Positions 8,337-15,972 of a stretch of 64,000 nt of DNA are shown one piece after another. The position numbers and the translations under genes are program-made. Numbering within the stretch: position 1 is the stretch's first letter; every line of letters starts with the position of its first letter. This stretch comes from Aquitalea aquatica (GTDB lineage: Bacteria > Pseudomonadota > Gammaproteobacteria > Burkholderiales > Chromobacteriaceae): contig NZ_JACERN010000022.1 in assembly GCF_013911085.1 (NCBI RefSeq), positions 62,001 through 126,000 of the forward strand, given 5' to 3'. The notes under the pieces were generated by a model. The model worked only from the letters and a program-made list of their open reading frames with translations, did no database searches and was not told where the DNA came from.

Positions 8337-8666
8337 ATGCCAGATGAGCAAGGGCACCCTGAGCGGGATGAAATTGAACTGGGTAAAGTATTGATGGCAC
8401 TGGCAGACCCGACACGCCGTCGGGTGGTCAAGGCGCTGCTGGAGGATGTGGAATTTGCCGAACGGCATTGCACTTCTTTCGGCTTGCAACTGAGCAAGGC
8501 CACACGCTCACACCACTTTCGCATCCTGCGGGAAGCCGGCCTCATCCGCCAGGTGGACCGCGGCAACAGCCGCATGGCCCAGTTGCGTCGTCAGGATATC
8601 GAACAACGCTTTCCAGGCTTGCTCGGGCTGATCCTGCAAGAAGCCGACAAGGATATTGCCCCATAA
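8337..8666 (+). CDS. ArsR-family winged-helix regulator divergent from the AfsA operon
   Basis: A 109-residue ArsR-like regulator: LGKVLMALADPTRRRVVKAL (helices 1-2), then LSKATRSHHFRILREAGLIR as recognition helix and wing start. No CxC metal-sensing pair is seen, so an organic ligand or none is more likely than arsenic sensing. GGAGAGG precedes the ATG at 5 bp. It is transcribed away from the AfsA/HAD/P450/MFS operon and is the obvious candidate for its pathway regulator; actinobacterial systems use TetR-type receptors instead. Confidence 0.88.
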   Translation: MPDEQGHPERDEIELGKVLMALADPTRRRVVKALLEDVEFAERHCTSFGLQLSKATRSHHFRILREAGLIRQVDRGNSRMAQLRRQDIEQRFPGLLGLILQEADKDIAP

Positions 8667-8822
8667 AGCGTGGTCTGCCGGTGACGGTGGGGTAGCCAAG
8701 CCTGCTAGTTGCGGGTGGCGGTAAATCAAAGATGCCCAAGTGGGCGAAGGCAGTTTTCTTCAGGGTTTTGGGCTAGTTTTTCGGACTGGCGGAGCCGCTG
8801 AAATCACCCCAAAATCACCCCC

Positions 8823-8860
8823 AAAGCACCGTTTCCCCTAGGTGGAGAGGGTGCTTTTTT
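8823..8860 (+). terminator. Terminator-like hairpin, repeat copy 1
   Basis: Arms AAAGCACC (8823-8830) and GGTGCTTT (8850-8857) are followed by a run of T. It is about 160 bp downstream of the ArsR-like gene and could end that transcript. It is part of the repeated element also found at 9572. Confidence 0.65.
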
Positions 8861-8997
8861 GTTTAAGCGAAGGACCTTACCGTCTGCACTGTTGTTTGAA
8901 CGGTATTTGCCTTGCAGTCGCTGAGCCTGGCATAAGAAGATGGCCATCCTCACAGATACTGATCAAAAATGCCGGACCAGGCGACGAGACCCTCGTC

Positions 8998-9144
8998 CCC
9001 GTCAAGCATGCCGACGGGTGGTACTGCTGCGGTTTTAAACGGCTGGCTGTTTGAGCGATTGGACGTTAGCCAATCGCGAGTTCCAGCCGTGCCGCAGCAG
9101 TGACGGGCCCCGGAGGGTAGCCGCAGGCCATGCTTGCAGGGGTG
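8998..9144. ncRNA. Candidate structured RNA: nested four-tier stem
   Basis: Four pairs of exactly complementary segments are nested in order: CAAGCATG with CATGCTTG (outermost), CTGCTGCGG with CCGCAGCAG, ACGGCTGG with CCAGCCGT, and GCGATTGG (9055-9062) with CCAATCGC (9070-9077) innermost. The internal loops between tiers are short. This is far more order than chance inverted repeats give, but the strand, the transcript ends and any relation to a known RNA family cannot be decided from sequence alone. Confidence 0.35.
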
Positions 9145-9571
9145 GCCTTGGAGGTGAAGGAGGGATTGGCCAGGCAATCCCTCCTTCCCGTTAGCTGCGC
9201 GGAAGCGGCAGGTAAAACATGATCCGCGCAGCGGATTCCCACCCGGTGCTCATCAGTTTAAAACCAACAGCAAAAGCCACTTCGCGGGTCTCGCCCCGCT
9301 GGCGAGCTTCTTTCTTTTGCTTTGCCTGTATAGACCGGAAACATGCCGGCCAGGGCGCGGCCGGAACTTGCGGCGCGCTAGCGTCGCGCCGCTGTGGACA
9401 GCCGACCGCTTAACACCCTGGGCGGCATGACCGTGTCGGCTCGCGCTGACGGGACCGGGTGGCAGCGCTTTTGTTTTGGCTTGCCGCAAAATGGGGCGTC
9501 TGTAGCGAAGGCCATGCAGTTAAAGACTGCGTGCTGGTTCTTCTGCTGGAGGAGTCGCTGAAATCGTAAAA

Positions 9572-9604
9572 AAGCACCGTTTCCCATATCTGGACACGGT
9601 GCTT
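9572..9604. terminator. Terminator-like hairpin, repeat copy 2
   Basis: Arms AAGCACCGT (9572-9580) and ACGGTGCTT (9596-9604) form a perfect 9-bp stem. The sequence before it, CTGGAGGAGTCGCTGAAATC, matches the copy near 8780 at 18 of 20 positions. On the minus strand a T-run follows (A-run before 9572), so it may end minus-strand transcription from the permease gene at 9777. Confidence 0.5.
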
Positions 9605-9776
9605 CTCTGTGCAGTGAACAGCATGACCCAAGTGGGCCTTTCGGCTCATGCAATGGCGCGCTGTAAATTACCGCGCTCAGTCATTGCCTGAGTGAACTGC
9701 CACCCTCCGGCGGCGGCCACATTCGGTCATGACCCAGCCCTTCCCGGCCGCAGCGGCCGGGCTGGCCGCCGCATGA

Positions 9777-11108
9777 TTACCCTCGTGCTTCCGCATCAAT
9801 CTGCGAATGGGCTGCGGTATCACGCATAAACCAGCAGACCAGCAAAGAGCAGCCGATGACGGCGGTGGCATACCAGTAGAAGCCACTTTCCATGTGGATG
9901 GATTTGAACCACAAGGCGAGGTATTCGGCAGTACCGCCAAACACCGATACGGCAAAGGCGTAGGGGACGCCCACCCCGGTGGCGCGAATAGTGGCGGGAA
10001 ACAGCTCGGCCTTTACCAGCGCATTGATCGAGGTATAGCCAGAGACGATGATCCAGGCGCAGGCAATCAGGCCAAAGGCTTCCCACGGGCCGCTGGCGTT
10101 ACGGATGGCGGTGAGCAGCGGCACCGTGAACAGGGTGCCGAGCAGGGCAAAGCCGATCAGCAGCGGCTTGCGGCCAATGCGGTCAGACAGGGCACCGTAC
10201 AGTGGCTGCAAGCACATGGCGAACAGCAGCGAGGCGGCGGAGACCGCGGTGGTTTGTCCGTCGGTCAGGCCGACCGACAGGCGCAGGAATTTCTGCATAT
10301 AGGTGGTGTAGACATAGAAGGCCAGGGTGCCGCCCATGGTCAGGCCCACCACCAGCAATACTTCCTTGGGATGGCGTGCCAGCTGCTTCAGTCCGCCCAT
10401 CGGTTTTGCCTGCTTGCGGGCAGTTTCGAACGACTGGGTTTCCGGCATGTTGTGGCGCATGCGCAGGGCGAGGATGGCTAGCCCGGCACCGATGACAAAG
10501 GGAATGCGCCAGCCCCAGGCGCGCAGTTCTTCGGCGCTGAGCAGGAATTTCTGCAAGACCAGCAGCAGGATCAGTGCTAGCAGCTGGCCGCCAATCAAGG
10601 TGACGTACTGGAAGCTGCTATAGAAACCCCGATGTTTGGAGTCGGCCATTTCGGACAGATAGGTGGCACTGGCTCCGTATTCTCCGCCCAGGCTGAGGCC
10701 TTGCAGCAGGCGTGCCAGCAGCAGGATGCACGGCGAGAGGATGCCAACCGAGGCATAGGTGGGGGCACAGGCGATCAGCAGCGAGCCAAAACACATCAGT
10801 AGCACCGAGGCCATCAGTGCCGTCTTGCGGCCGTGGCGGTCGCCCAGGTGGCCAAACAGCACGCCACCCAGCGGGCGAACGAAAAAGCCCAGGGCAAAAA
10901 TACCGGCGGTGGACATCATCTGCGCAGTCGGGTCCTGTGCCGGGAAGAAGGCACTGGCAAAGTACAGGGCGAAGGCGGAATAGCAGTAAAAGTCGAACCA
11001 TTCAACCAGATTGCCGGCGGAGCCGACAAAGATGGCGCGCAGGCGTTTGCCCGAAATGCGTTCGCTGGCCTGGCTCTGGCTGGCCGGTCTGGTGGAAGCG
11101 GTGCTCAT
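9777..11108 (-). CDS. MHS-family (KgtP-like) dicarboxylate/ketoacid:H+ symporter
   Basis: A 443-residue MFS permease of the metabolite:H+ symporter family with 12 predicted TM segments. The family hallmark NLVEWFDFYCYSAFALYF is at about 35-52, motif A is GHLGDRHGRKTAL and LQGLSLGGEYGAS follows near 145. Close in pattern to alpha-ketoglutarate permease KgtP; substrate is probably a C4/C5 dicarboxylate or ketoacid (inference). It is divergent from a DctS/DctR-like two-component system about 180 bp away, which most likely induces it in response to the extracellular substrate. Confidence 0.85.
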   Translation of the reverse strand: MSTASTRPASQSQASERISGKRLRAIFVGSAGNLVEWFDFYCYSAFALYFASAFFPAQDPTAQMMSTAGIFALGFFVRPLGGVLFGHLGDRHGRKTALMASVLLMCFGSLLIACAPTYASVGILSPCILLLARLLQGLSLGGEYGASATYLSEMADSKHRGFYSSFQYVTLIGGQLLALILLLVLQKFLLSAEELRAWGWRIPFVIGAGLAILALRMRHNMPETQSFETARKQAKPMGGLKQLARHPKEVLLVVGLTMGGTLAFYVYTTYMQKFLRLSVGLTDGQTTAVSAASLLFAMCLQPLYGALSDRIGRKPLLIGFALLGTLFTVPLLTAIRNASGPWEAFGLIACAWIIVSGYTSINALVKAELFPATIRATGVGVPYAFAVSVFGGTAEYLALWFKSIHMESGFYWYATAVIGCSLLVCWFMRDTAAHSQIDAEARG

Positions 11109-11291
11109 ATTGTCTCCTTTGTTGTGCGGGAGAGGGTAGGTTTCCCCCGTTTTTGGCCTTCTACTATCGCTGGCGGCAGGCGAATGGGCATCCGCAACTT
11201 CGTCGCCCGCTTCTCCGTAAAACTACGGAGACGTGTTCCAAAGCGCAGGGGCAGCTGCTATGGTCGTCTGCTCTGCCTTGTGGGAAATGCC

Positions 11292-13421
11292 ATGCTTGCC
11301 TGGTTCAAAGCACGCCACTGGCGCAGGCTGATCATATTGGCCGGCGCTCTGGCTCTGATCGTGGCATCGGGCAACTGGGCTGCGCAGCATGAGATGCAAT
11401 CCAAGACCGTCGCCTTGCGTCAGGCCGCCGCTGCCCATGTGCTGGGCCTGCGTGGCCTGGTGGAAAAACACGATTTCCTGCCTTATGCGGCGGCCCGCCA
11501 TCCCGACGTACAAACCCTGCTCGGCACGCCGCAGGATGTTGCCTTGCAGGGCCGGGTCAATGCCTATTTTGCTGATCTGCAGCGCACTACCGGTGCGGCG
11601 GCCTTGTTTCTCATCGACCGCGCCGGGCTGACGCTTGCCGCCAGCAACTGGCAGCTGCCCTCGAGCTTTGTCGGCCAGTCGTATCGGCAGAGGCCCTATT
11701 TCGAAGATGCCCTGCACGGTCGGCGCGGCCTGTTTTATGGCCTTGGCCTCACCACTGGGCAGTCCGGTCTGTTTATCGCCGAACCGGTGCGGGTGAAGGG
11801 TGCCATCCTGGGCGTGGTGGTGGTCAAGATCAGCCTGGAGCCTTTGCAGAGTGCCTGGATGCGCGGCAGCGACCCGGTGGTGCTGCGCGATAGCCATGGC
11901 ATTGTCTTTTTGAGTGCGGTGCCTGAGTGGCTGTTTCACAGTATCCAGCCAGTGCCGCCGGCTGATTTGCGCTGGATTAGCGGCCATCGCCAGTATGGCA
12001 GCCGCGAGCGTTTTGCCGTGCTGCCCTGGCGTCGCGAACCGGCGGGTGACGCGGCGGGATTTGTCCTGCACACCACGGTGCAAGGCCAGCAGCGCGAACT
12101 GTTTGCGCTGGATACCCCCTTGCCCGAACTGGGCTGGACGCTGACGGTGACCACCGACATGAAAGAGGTGGTGCAGGCGCGCCAGGCGGCGCTGATGCTC
12201 AGTGCCCTGGCGGTGGCACTGCTGCTGCTGGGCATCCTGTACTGGCGGCTGCGCGAAAAGCGCTTTGTCGAACAGCGCACGGCGCGGCTGGAGCTGGAGC
12301 GCCGGGTGGAGGAGCGCACGCGGGATCTGGAAGAGGCGCACACCTTCCGCAAGGCGATGGAAGACTCCTTGCTGGTGGGTATGCGTGCTAGGGACCCGGC
12401 AGGCACCATCATCTATGTCAATCCGGCATTGTGCGCCATGGTGGGCTATGCGGCGGAAGAGCTACTGGGACGCCGCCCACCTTATCCTTACTGGCACCCG
12501 GATGATCTGGAAAAGCAGGCCCGCGAGAGCGACGCGGTGCTGCAGGGACGTGCTGCTCCGCAGGGCTTCGAGTCACGCATTCGCCACAAGGACGGACACG
12601 ATGTCATTACCATGGTGTACACCGCGCCGCTGGTGGATGCGCAGGGGGTGCACCGTGGCTGGATGAGCTCGGTGGTGGACATTACTGCGCAAAAACAGGC
12701 CGAAGCCCGCCAGCGCGACCAGGAACTGCAACTGGCACGTAGTGCACGGCTGGCCAGTGTTGGTGAAATGGCCTCCACCCTGGCACACGAACTTAACCAG
12801 CCGTTGATGGCGCTGTCCAATTTTGCCGTCGCCGCCCGGGCGCTGGCGGCGCAGGGGGTAACCGACATGCTGGCCGGCACACTGGATGAAATTGTCGAGC
12901 AGTCGCGGCGGGCCAGTGAAATCGTCAAGCGGGTACGGGTGTTCATCAACCCGCAGCGGGCGCACCATGAAAGCCTGCGCATGGAGAATGTCATCTCTCA
13001 TGCCGCGCTGCTGCTGAAGCCGGAGTTGCAACGCCACGGTGTGCAGTTACAGCTACTGCTGGACGACGCGGCGGCTCCGGTGCGCGGCGACACGGTATTG
13101 TTGGAGCAGGTGCTGGTCAATCTTATCCACAATGCACTACAGGCCATGCAAGGCCAGCCGGCCCACTGCCGCACCATTACGCTGAGCTGCCAGCGCGCGG
13201 AGCAGCTGCTCACCATCAGTGTGGCCGATGCGGGGCCGGGTATTCCCCCCGAGCAGCGCGAACAGATTTTTGCTCCGTTTTTTACCACCAAACCAGATGG
13301 GCTGGGCCTGGGGCTGAATATTTGCCGCACCATCATCGAAGCGCATGGCGGTGCCATGACGGTTGAGAACCGGGCCGGTGGTGGCGCGGTGTTTACCTTT
13401 ACCTTACCGGTTGAAGCATGA
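11292..13421 (+). CDS. DctS/DctB-like sensor histidine kinase
   Basis: A 709-residue membrane kinase. Order: TM1 (about 11-30), a periplasmic double-Cache ligand domain (about 31-295; LFLIDRAGLTLAASNW, YRQRPYFEDALHG, YGLGLTTGQSGLFIAEPV are typical of dicarboxylate sensors), TM2 (about 297-317), coiled linker, PAS (about 350-470), HisKA with LAHELNQPL, and HATPase with DAGPGIP and GLGLGLNI. I placed the start at 11292 because upstream codons would overlap the divergent permease gene and precede TM1. It overlaps the response-regulator start by 4 bp. Likely senses a C4/C5 dicarboxylate outside the cell. Confidence 0.88.
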   Translation: MLAWFKARHWRRLIILAGALALIVASGNWAAQHEMQSKTVALRQAAAAHVLGLRGLVEKHDFLPYAAARHPDVQTLLGTPQDVALQGRVNAYFADLQRTTGAAALFLIDRAGLTLAASNWQLPSSFVGQSYRQRPYFEDALHGRRGLFYGLGLTTGQSGLFIAEPVRVKGAILGVVVVKISLEPLQSAWMRGSDPVVLRDSHGIVFLSAVPEWLFHSIQPVPPADLRWISGHRQYGSRERFAVLPWRREPAGDAAGFVLHTTVQGQQRELFALDTPLPELGWTLTVTTDMKEVVQARQAALMLSALAVALLLLGILYWRLREKRFVEQRTARLELERRVEERTRDLEEAHTFRKAMEDSLLVGMRARDPAGTIIYVNPALCAMVGYAAEELLGRRPPYPYWHPDDLEKQARESDAVLQGRAAPQGFESRIRHKDGHDVITMVYTAPLVDAQGVHRGWMSSVVDITAQKQAEARQRDQELQLARSARLASVGEMASTLAHELNQPLMALSNFAVAARALAAQGVTDMLAGTLDEIVEQSRRASEIVKRVRVFINPQRAHHESLRMENVISHAALLLKPELQRHGVQLQLLLDDAAAPVRGDTVLLEQVLVNLIHNALQAMQGQPAHCRTITLSCQRAEQLLTISVADAGPGIPPEQREQIFAPFFTTKPDGLGLGLNICRTIIEAHGGAMTVENRAGGGAVFTFTLPVEA

Positions 13422-14017
13422 AGGACTTGCCACTGACTCTGTTCCTTGTCGACGACGACGAAGCGCTACGCCGCTCGCTGATCCTGTTGCTATTTTCCCA
13501 GGGGCTGGCGGTACAGGCCTTTGCCTCAGGCGAGGCTTTTCTCAATGCGGTCAATCTACGTCAGCCCGGCTGTGTGATCCTCGACCTGCGGCTGGGCGGG
13601 ATGAGTGGGCTGAGCGTGTTTGACCACTTGCTGGCGGCACACAGCCCGCTGGTCACCCTGTTCCTGTCGGCGCACGGTGATATCCCTACGGCACTGGAAG
13701 CAGTACGGCGCGGGGCCTATGACTGGGTGGAAAAGCCGGACACCCAGCAGCTGCTGGATAAACTGCCGGCGGCCATCGAGCTGGCGCGCGCCCGCGCCCA
13801 GGCCCTGCAACGCTGGGCAGAGCTGACGCCGCGTGAGCGCGAGGTGGCACGGCTGGTGGGGCTGGGCCAACCCAACAAGGAGATTGCCCGCATCCTGGTG
13901 CCGCCGTGTGGCCACCGCTCGGTGGAAACCCACCGCGCCAATATCTTCAGCAAACTGCAGTGTGCCAATGACAATGAGCTGGGTCGTTGGCTGGCGGCGC
14001 ATCCCTGGCTGGACTAG
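13418..14017 (+). CDS. FixJ/DctR-like response regulator (LuxR-type HTH)
   Basis: A 199-residue regulator: receiver domain with VDDD (11-14), phospho-acceptor D56 in LDLRLGGMSG, and C-terminal LuxR HTH starting LTPREREVARLVGLG. In the HTH, NKEIARIL is followed by VPPCGHRSVETHR, where family members usually have GIS before HRTVE, so there appear to be about two extra residues in the turn before the recognition helix. It is translationally coupled to the kinase gene (ATGA overlap). Likely activates the divergent permease gene. Confidence 0.88.
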   Translation: MKDLPLTLFLVDDDEALRRSLILLLFSQGLAVQAFASGEAFLNAVNLRQPGCVILDLRLGGMSGLSVFDHLLAAHSPLVTLFLSAHGDIPTALEAVRRGAYDWVEKPDTQQLLDKLPAAIELARARAQALQRWAELTPREREVARLVGLGQPNKEIARILVPPCGHRSVETHRANIFSKLQCANDNELGRWLAAHPWLD

Positions 14018-14123
14018 TCGCCTGCGCCGATATTGCGGATGGAGCTTGCGCTGATTTTGCCCAGCACGGTTGGCGGATTGATGCTAATACGCATTATCGC
14101 AAGCTGCTTGAAGGTGCTTACAC

Positions 14124-14897
14124 ATGTGGCGAATTGTCATGCGCGGCGCGCTTATCCTCGGCCTGTTACCGCTGCCGGTAGAGGCTTGCAATGCGACAGT
14201 CACGCCGGATGGGGCGGCGGCCTACAACCGGCCGGATATCCATGGTATCGCGGTGTTTCTGCCGGAAGTGCTGGAAAATGTCGTGGACAGCCCCTTTGCC
14301 AATCTGATCAAGGTGGTGAACAAGTACTACCCCGATGGGCGGATCAGCCTCAGCATCGCGCCGGTGCGGCGGGTTTATCTGGACATCAGCGATCAGAATG
14401 CCGATTTTCGCTTTCCCATCATGAAAATCCGCGACGGAGCCGATAGCCAGACGCCTTATCAGTTTGGTCATGAGATGCTGGGCAAGGTCAGCTTTGTCCT
14501 GTACAGCAACAAGGCCAGGCCACTGGACAAGGCGGCGGTACTGGACATGGCCAACCTCAACAAATATCAGCTGGCCGCACCGCCAACCAACTGGGGCTTT
14601 CACACCGAGAGTGTGGTGGATCTGGAACGCTCGCTCAAAATGCTCAACCAGGGGCGGATAGACGGCGTGATCTGGGCACAGGAGGAGGCGGATTTCCTGA
14701 TCCGCAAACTCAAGCTGGATAATGTGCACCGCTCCCATTTCGACGATTACCCGGACGTGATCTTTCTTTCCTGCAACCGGCGCGGCACTTATGTCAACCA
14801 GGTGCTGAGCAAGGCGATTGCGGCGGCACGCGCCAGTGGCGAACTGGCCCGCGCTTATGCCGCAGTGCACCAGCCCTACCGCGACTGGCAACCCTGA
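14124..14897 (+). CDS. Periplasmic solute-binding protein, family 3-like
   Basis: A 257-residue protein with an N-terminal export signal (MWRIVMRGALILGLLPLPVEA, cleavage likely before C or N near 22). The mature part resembles extracellular solute-binding proteins: FRFPIMKIRDGADS, LGKVSFVLYSNK, LKMLNQGRIDGVIWAQEEAD and a C-terminal LSKAIAAARASGELARAYA. No ABC permease or ATPase gene is adjacent. Because it follows the two-component genes by 107 bp on the same strand, it may act as an accessory ligand-binding subunit of the sensor rather than as a transporter subunit (inference). Confidence 0.7.
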   Translation: MWRIVMRGALILGLLPLPVEACNATVTPDGAAAYNRPDIHGIAVFLPEVLENVVDSPFANLIKVVNKYYPDGRISLSIAPVRRVYLDISDQNADFRFPIMKIRDGADSQTPYQFGHEMLGKVSFVLYSNKARPLDKAAVLDMANLNKYQLAAPPTNWGFHTESVVDLERSLKMLNQGRIDGVIWAQEEADFLIRKLKLDNVHRSHFDDYPDVIFLSCNRRGTYVNQVLSKAIAAARASGELARAYAAVHQPYRDWQP

Positions 14898-14909
14898 GTG
14901 CCAATGACC

Positions 14910-14932
14910 AACGGCCCCATAGAGGGGCCGTT
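14910..14932. terminator. Hairpin terminator after the solute-binding protein gene
   Basis: Arms AACGGCCCC and GGGGCCGTT (14910-14932) with a short T-run after. It lies between two convergent genes and could serve both. Confidence 0.65.
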
Positions 14933-14974
14933 TGGGCAGATCAAGGCCAAACCGTCTGTGTACAGAGCAGACGC

Positions 14975-15679
14975 TTAGAGATGTTCGGCCAGGAACTGCA
15001 GGGTGCGGCCAGCTGCCAGCGCGGCGGCGGTTTGATTGTAGACAGCCTGACGGCCCCAGCAATTGAAACCATGGCCGGCCGCCGGATAGTCGAAGAATAC
15101 GGCATTGGCCTTACCGGCAAACGCCGCCTTGACCTGGGCGACGGCGCTGGGCGCAATGTGCTCGTCCTGGCCGGCATAGTGAAACAGAATGGGCTGCTTG
15201 ATCTGGGTGGCCAGTGCCAGGTGCTGATCGATGCCGCCGCCGTAAAAACACACGGCAGCATCGGCCTGGCTCTGCGCGGCGGCGCGGAATGCCAGCTGGC
15301 CGCCCAGGCAGTAACCCAGGGTGGCGACCTTGCCTGTTAGTTCGGGGAGCTGGCGCAACTGCGCCACGGTTGCGGCAACATCGGCAGCCGCCAGCGCCGT
15401 ATCCACCGTCTGGTAGTAGCCAAAGGCTTGCTGGGTGCCGGCGGCGTCATAATCCAGCTCCACTCTGGGCTTGAGGCGCCAGAACACGTCCGGTGCCAGT
15501 ACCACATAGCCGGCCAGGGCATACTGATCGGCCACGGCGCGGATATGTTCATTCACACCCCAGATTTCCTGTACCAGCACAATGCCGGGACCGCTGCCGC
15601 AGGGGGGCAGGGACAGATAGGCGCTGAATGTCTGGCCGTCGGCGGCCGGGATATCAATCCATCTTGCGTTCACAGGCAA
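14975..15679 (-). CDS. Dienelactone hydrolase family protein
   Basis: A 234-residue alpha/beta hydrolase with the dienelactone hydrolase triad: C124 in GYCLGG, D172 in AGQDEH and H203 in AAGHGFNCW; E38 in VQEIWGVNEH is the family's Cys-activating Glu. Family enzymes hydrolyse cyclic enol-lactones in chloroaromatic degradation, but many paralogues act on other esters and no other catabolic genes are near. Single-gene unit on the minus strand with a good Shine-Dalgarno (AAGGAG) before the ATG. Confidence 0.9.
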   Translation of the reverse strand: MPVNARWIDIPAADGQTFSAYLSLPPCGSGPGIVLVQEIWGVNEHIRAVADQYALAGYVVLAPDVFWRLKPRVELDYDAAGTQQAFGYYQTVDTALAAADVAATVAQLRQLPELTGKVATLGYCLGGQLAFRAAAQSQADAAVCFYGGGIDQHLALATQIKQPILFHYAGQDEHIAPSAVAQVKAAFAGKANAVFFDYPAAGHGFNCWGRQAVYNQTAAALAAGRTLQFLAEHL

Positions 15680-15972
15680 CTCCTTGTCGCGGAAAGTGCA
15701 TCACGGGGGGGGTAAGCGCTGGCACAGCAAGGCCAGGTGCGTGGCACAGCTTAGTCAAAACCCGTGGTGTAGCACAGTGAATTCGCAGGTGGCAATGGGG
15801 TAGTGTGGTGGAAAAATCTGCTCTGTATGGCTTGCAATGGCAATTAATGACATTGTATTTTTTGACGGGCTGGAGCTTTGATTTTTATCAGCTTGTTGAC
15901 CATGAAGTTGCTAGGACAGCCAGATAGGGTTTGCTAACATGGCTTTTAGCATCAACGATCCTTCTTTTACCC
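15680..15972. other. Intergenic region upstream of the GGDEF-EAL gene
   Basis: About 290 bp between divergent genes. It becomes AT-rich towards 15900. No clear palindrome or consensus promoter stands out to me. A TTG at 15931 would extend the downstream gene by 14 codons. Confidence 0.4.

Larger units (their letters stand above)
8667..9776. other. 1.1-kb gene-free region with many hairpins and a repeated element
   Basis: I see no credible protein, tRNA or rRNA gene here. The stretch holds at least five strong inverted repeats (listed separately where useful). It also holds two related copies of a short element of the form GCTGAAATC...AAGCACCGTTTCCC, at about 8789-8857 and 9548-9604, each ending in a terminator-like hairpin. 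Further hairpins are at 9156-9187 (13-bp perfect arms around GCCAGG) and 9370-9392 (GCGGCGCG/CGCGCCGC). Short reading frames of 60-90 codons occur on both strands but have no good ribosome site or recognisable product. Confidence 0.6.

Noticed and set aside
8337-8666. Metal-sensing ArsR/SmtB regulator
   Set aside because: No CxC or other clear metal ligand set in the DNA-recognition helix; the context is a biosynthetic operon.
9055-9200. Integron attC-like site
   Set aside because: GTTAGCC and GTTAGCT occur near the hairpins, but they do not fit the GTTRRRY core and no matching RYYYAAC partner or gene cassette is present.
8842-9653. Short open frames in the gene-free kilobase (60-90 codons, both strands)
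   Set aside because: They overlap strong hairpins and lack ribosome sites, known motifs and consistent composition.
10833-11291. N-terminal extension of the DctS-like kinase frame
   Set aside because: It overlaps the divergent permease coding sequence and precedes TM1 with low-complexity residues; the natural start is at 11292.
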